NCBI GenBank assembly: GCA_013141505.1
Contig: JABFQX010000006.1
Location: forward strand, 153,300-217,299
Direction of reading: 5' to 3'
DNA: 64,000 nt
Origin: Methyloglobulus sp.
Lineage (GTDB): Bacteria; Pseudomonadota; Gammaproteobacteria; Methylococcales; Methylomonadaceae
The notes under the pieces were generated by a model. The model was given only the letters and a program-made list of their open reading frames with translations, made no database searches and had not been told where the DNA came from. Shown here piece after piece: positions 63,855 through 64,000 of this stretch. Position numbers and translations under genes: made by a program. Each line of letters starts with the position of its first letter. Positions within the stretch are counted from its first letter, which is position 1.

Positions 63855-64000
63855 TTAATCCAGCATCGGCGCGATGCCTTTGCCTTGCCTGACTATTTCC
63901 GGGCCATGTTCGAGAAACGCAATGATCGTGGTTTCCTCATACATGACCACACCGGCATCTATGACCAAATCCAGTTCATGTTCCAGTCGCTCCCGAATCT
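63855..64000 (-). CDS. Sua5/YciO/YrdC-family protein, C-terminal end only
   Basis: The last 47 codons of a minus-strand gene that runs past the window edge. They read IRERLEHELDLVIDAG, then a short VVMYEETTIIAF stretch, LEHGPEIVRQGKG and IAPMLD, then TAA at 63855-63857. The RERLEHELDLVIDAG and TTI pattern with VRQGKG is that of threonylcarbamoyl-AMP synthase-like (YciO/Sua5) proteins. The partial gene is called on its C-terminus only, so whether it is a true TC-AMP synthase cannot be judged. It lies 9 bp upstream of the protease gene. Confidence 0.75.
   Translation of the reverse strand, partial: IRERLEHELDLVIDAGVVMYEETTIIAFLEHGPEIVRQGKGIAPMLD

Noticed and set aside
1-64000. CRISPR arrays, rRNA genes, prophage or toxin-antitoxin loci
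   Set aside because: No regularly spaced direct repeats, rRNA sequence, phage structural genes or recognisable toxin-antitoxin pairs were seen.

Overview
The window (AT-leaning, about 45% GC by eye) comes from a gammaproteobacterial chromosome. The macromolecular synthesis operon (rpsU, yqeY, dnaG, rpoD) followed by a tRNA-Ile(CAU), the scpA-scpB-rluB block, dsbB, priA, yajQ, a CCA-adding enzyme with an HD domain and long-form PstA/PstC proteins all fit Gammaproteobacteria. The metK-ahcY-metF cluster and the large glycogen locus with a GH57 protein would suit a methanotroph-like (Methylococcales) relative, but that is inference; no methane or methanol oxidation gene is present.

Layout. 1-2.9 kb is accessory: a 128-bp MITE-like element with target duplications, a small secreted protein, a GlcG/HbpS-family gene, a truncated htpG remnant and a secreted protein. 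3.1-13.7 kb is core: folK-folB, plsY, tsaD, the rpsU-yqeY-dnaG-rpoD operon, tRNA-Ile2, then metK-ahcY-metF of the methyl cycle. 13.7-13.9 kb holds a decayed inverted copy of the MITE. 14-23 kb is a phosphate block on the minus strand: pstS with a Pho box, two terminators, pstC-pstA-pstB-phoU, plus sixA and a divergent CHAD-domain gene. 23-28 kb has an orphan ParA ATPase, mgtE and a three-gene operon (LpxH-like phosphoesterase, MJ1255-type glycosyltransferase, PAP2 phosphatase). nadE follows.

30-38 kb is the least ordinary part. Four poorly recognisable secreted proteins surround an APC-family amino-acid permease that carries a roughly 235-residue C-terminal extension containing a tandemly duplicated domain. 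A divergent gene encodes a single-pass membrane protein with a cytoplasmic N-terminal region and a periplasmic SBP_bac_3-type domain, preceded by a clear palindrome. Dispersed hairpin repeats sit between these genes. This block is the best candidate for an undescribed sensing or uptake module; its function is not shown by sequence.

38.8-49.8 kb returns to housekeeping genes (TauE-type permease, cca, yajQ, SPOR protein, argS, dsbB, a secreted methyltransferase-like protein, priA, a TRL-like lipoprotein). It is interrupted by a decayed DDE transposase at 44.7-45.1 kb and has a cluster of DnaA-box-like sites before priA. 50-58 kb is a divergent glycogen locus: glgC-GH57-malQ on the minus strand and glgB-glgA on the plus strand. 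58-64 kb holds a secretin-related protein, YbjQ, a degenerate metallo-beta-lactamase-like protein, rluB, scpB, scpA, a site-2 protease homologue and the end of a Sua5/YciO gene cut by the window edge.
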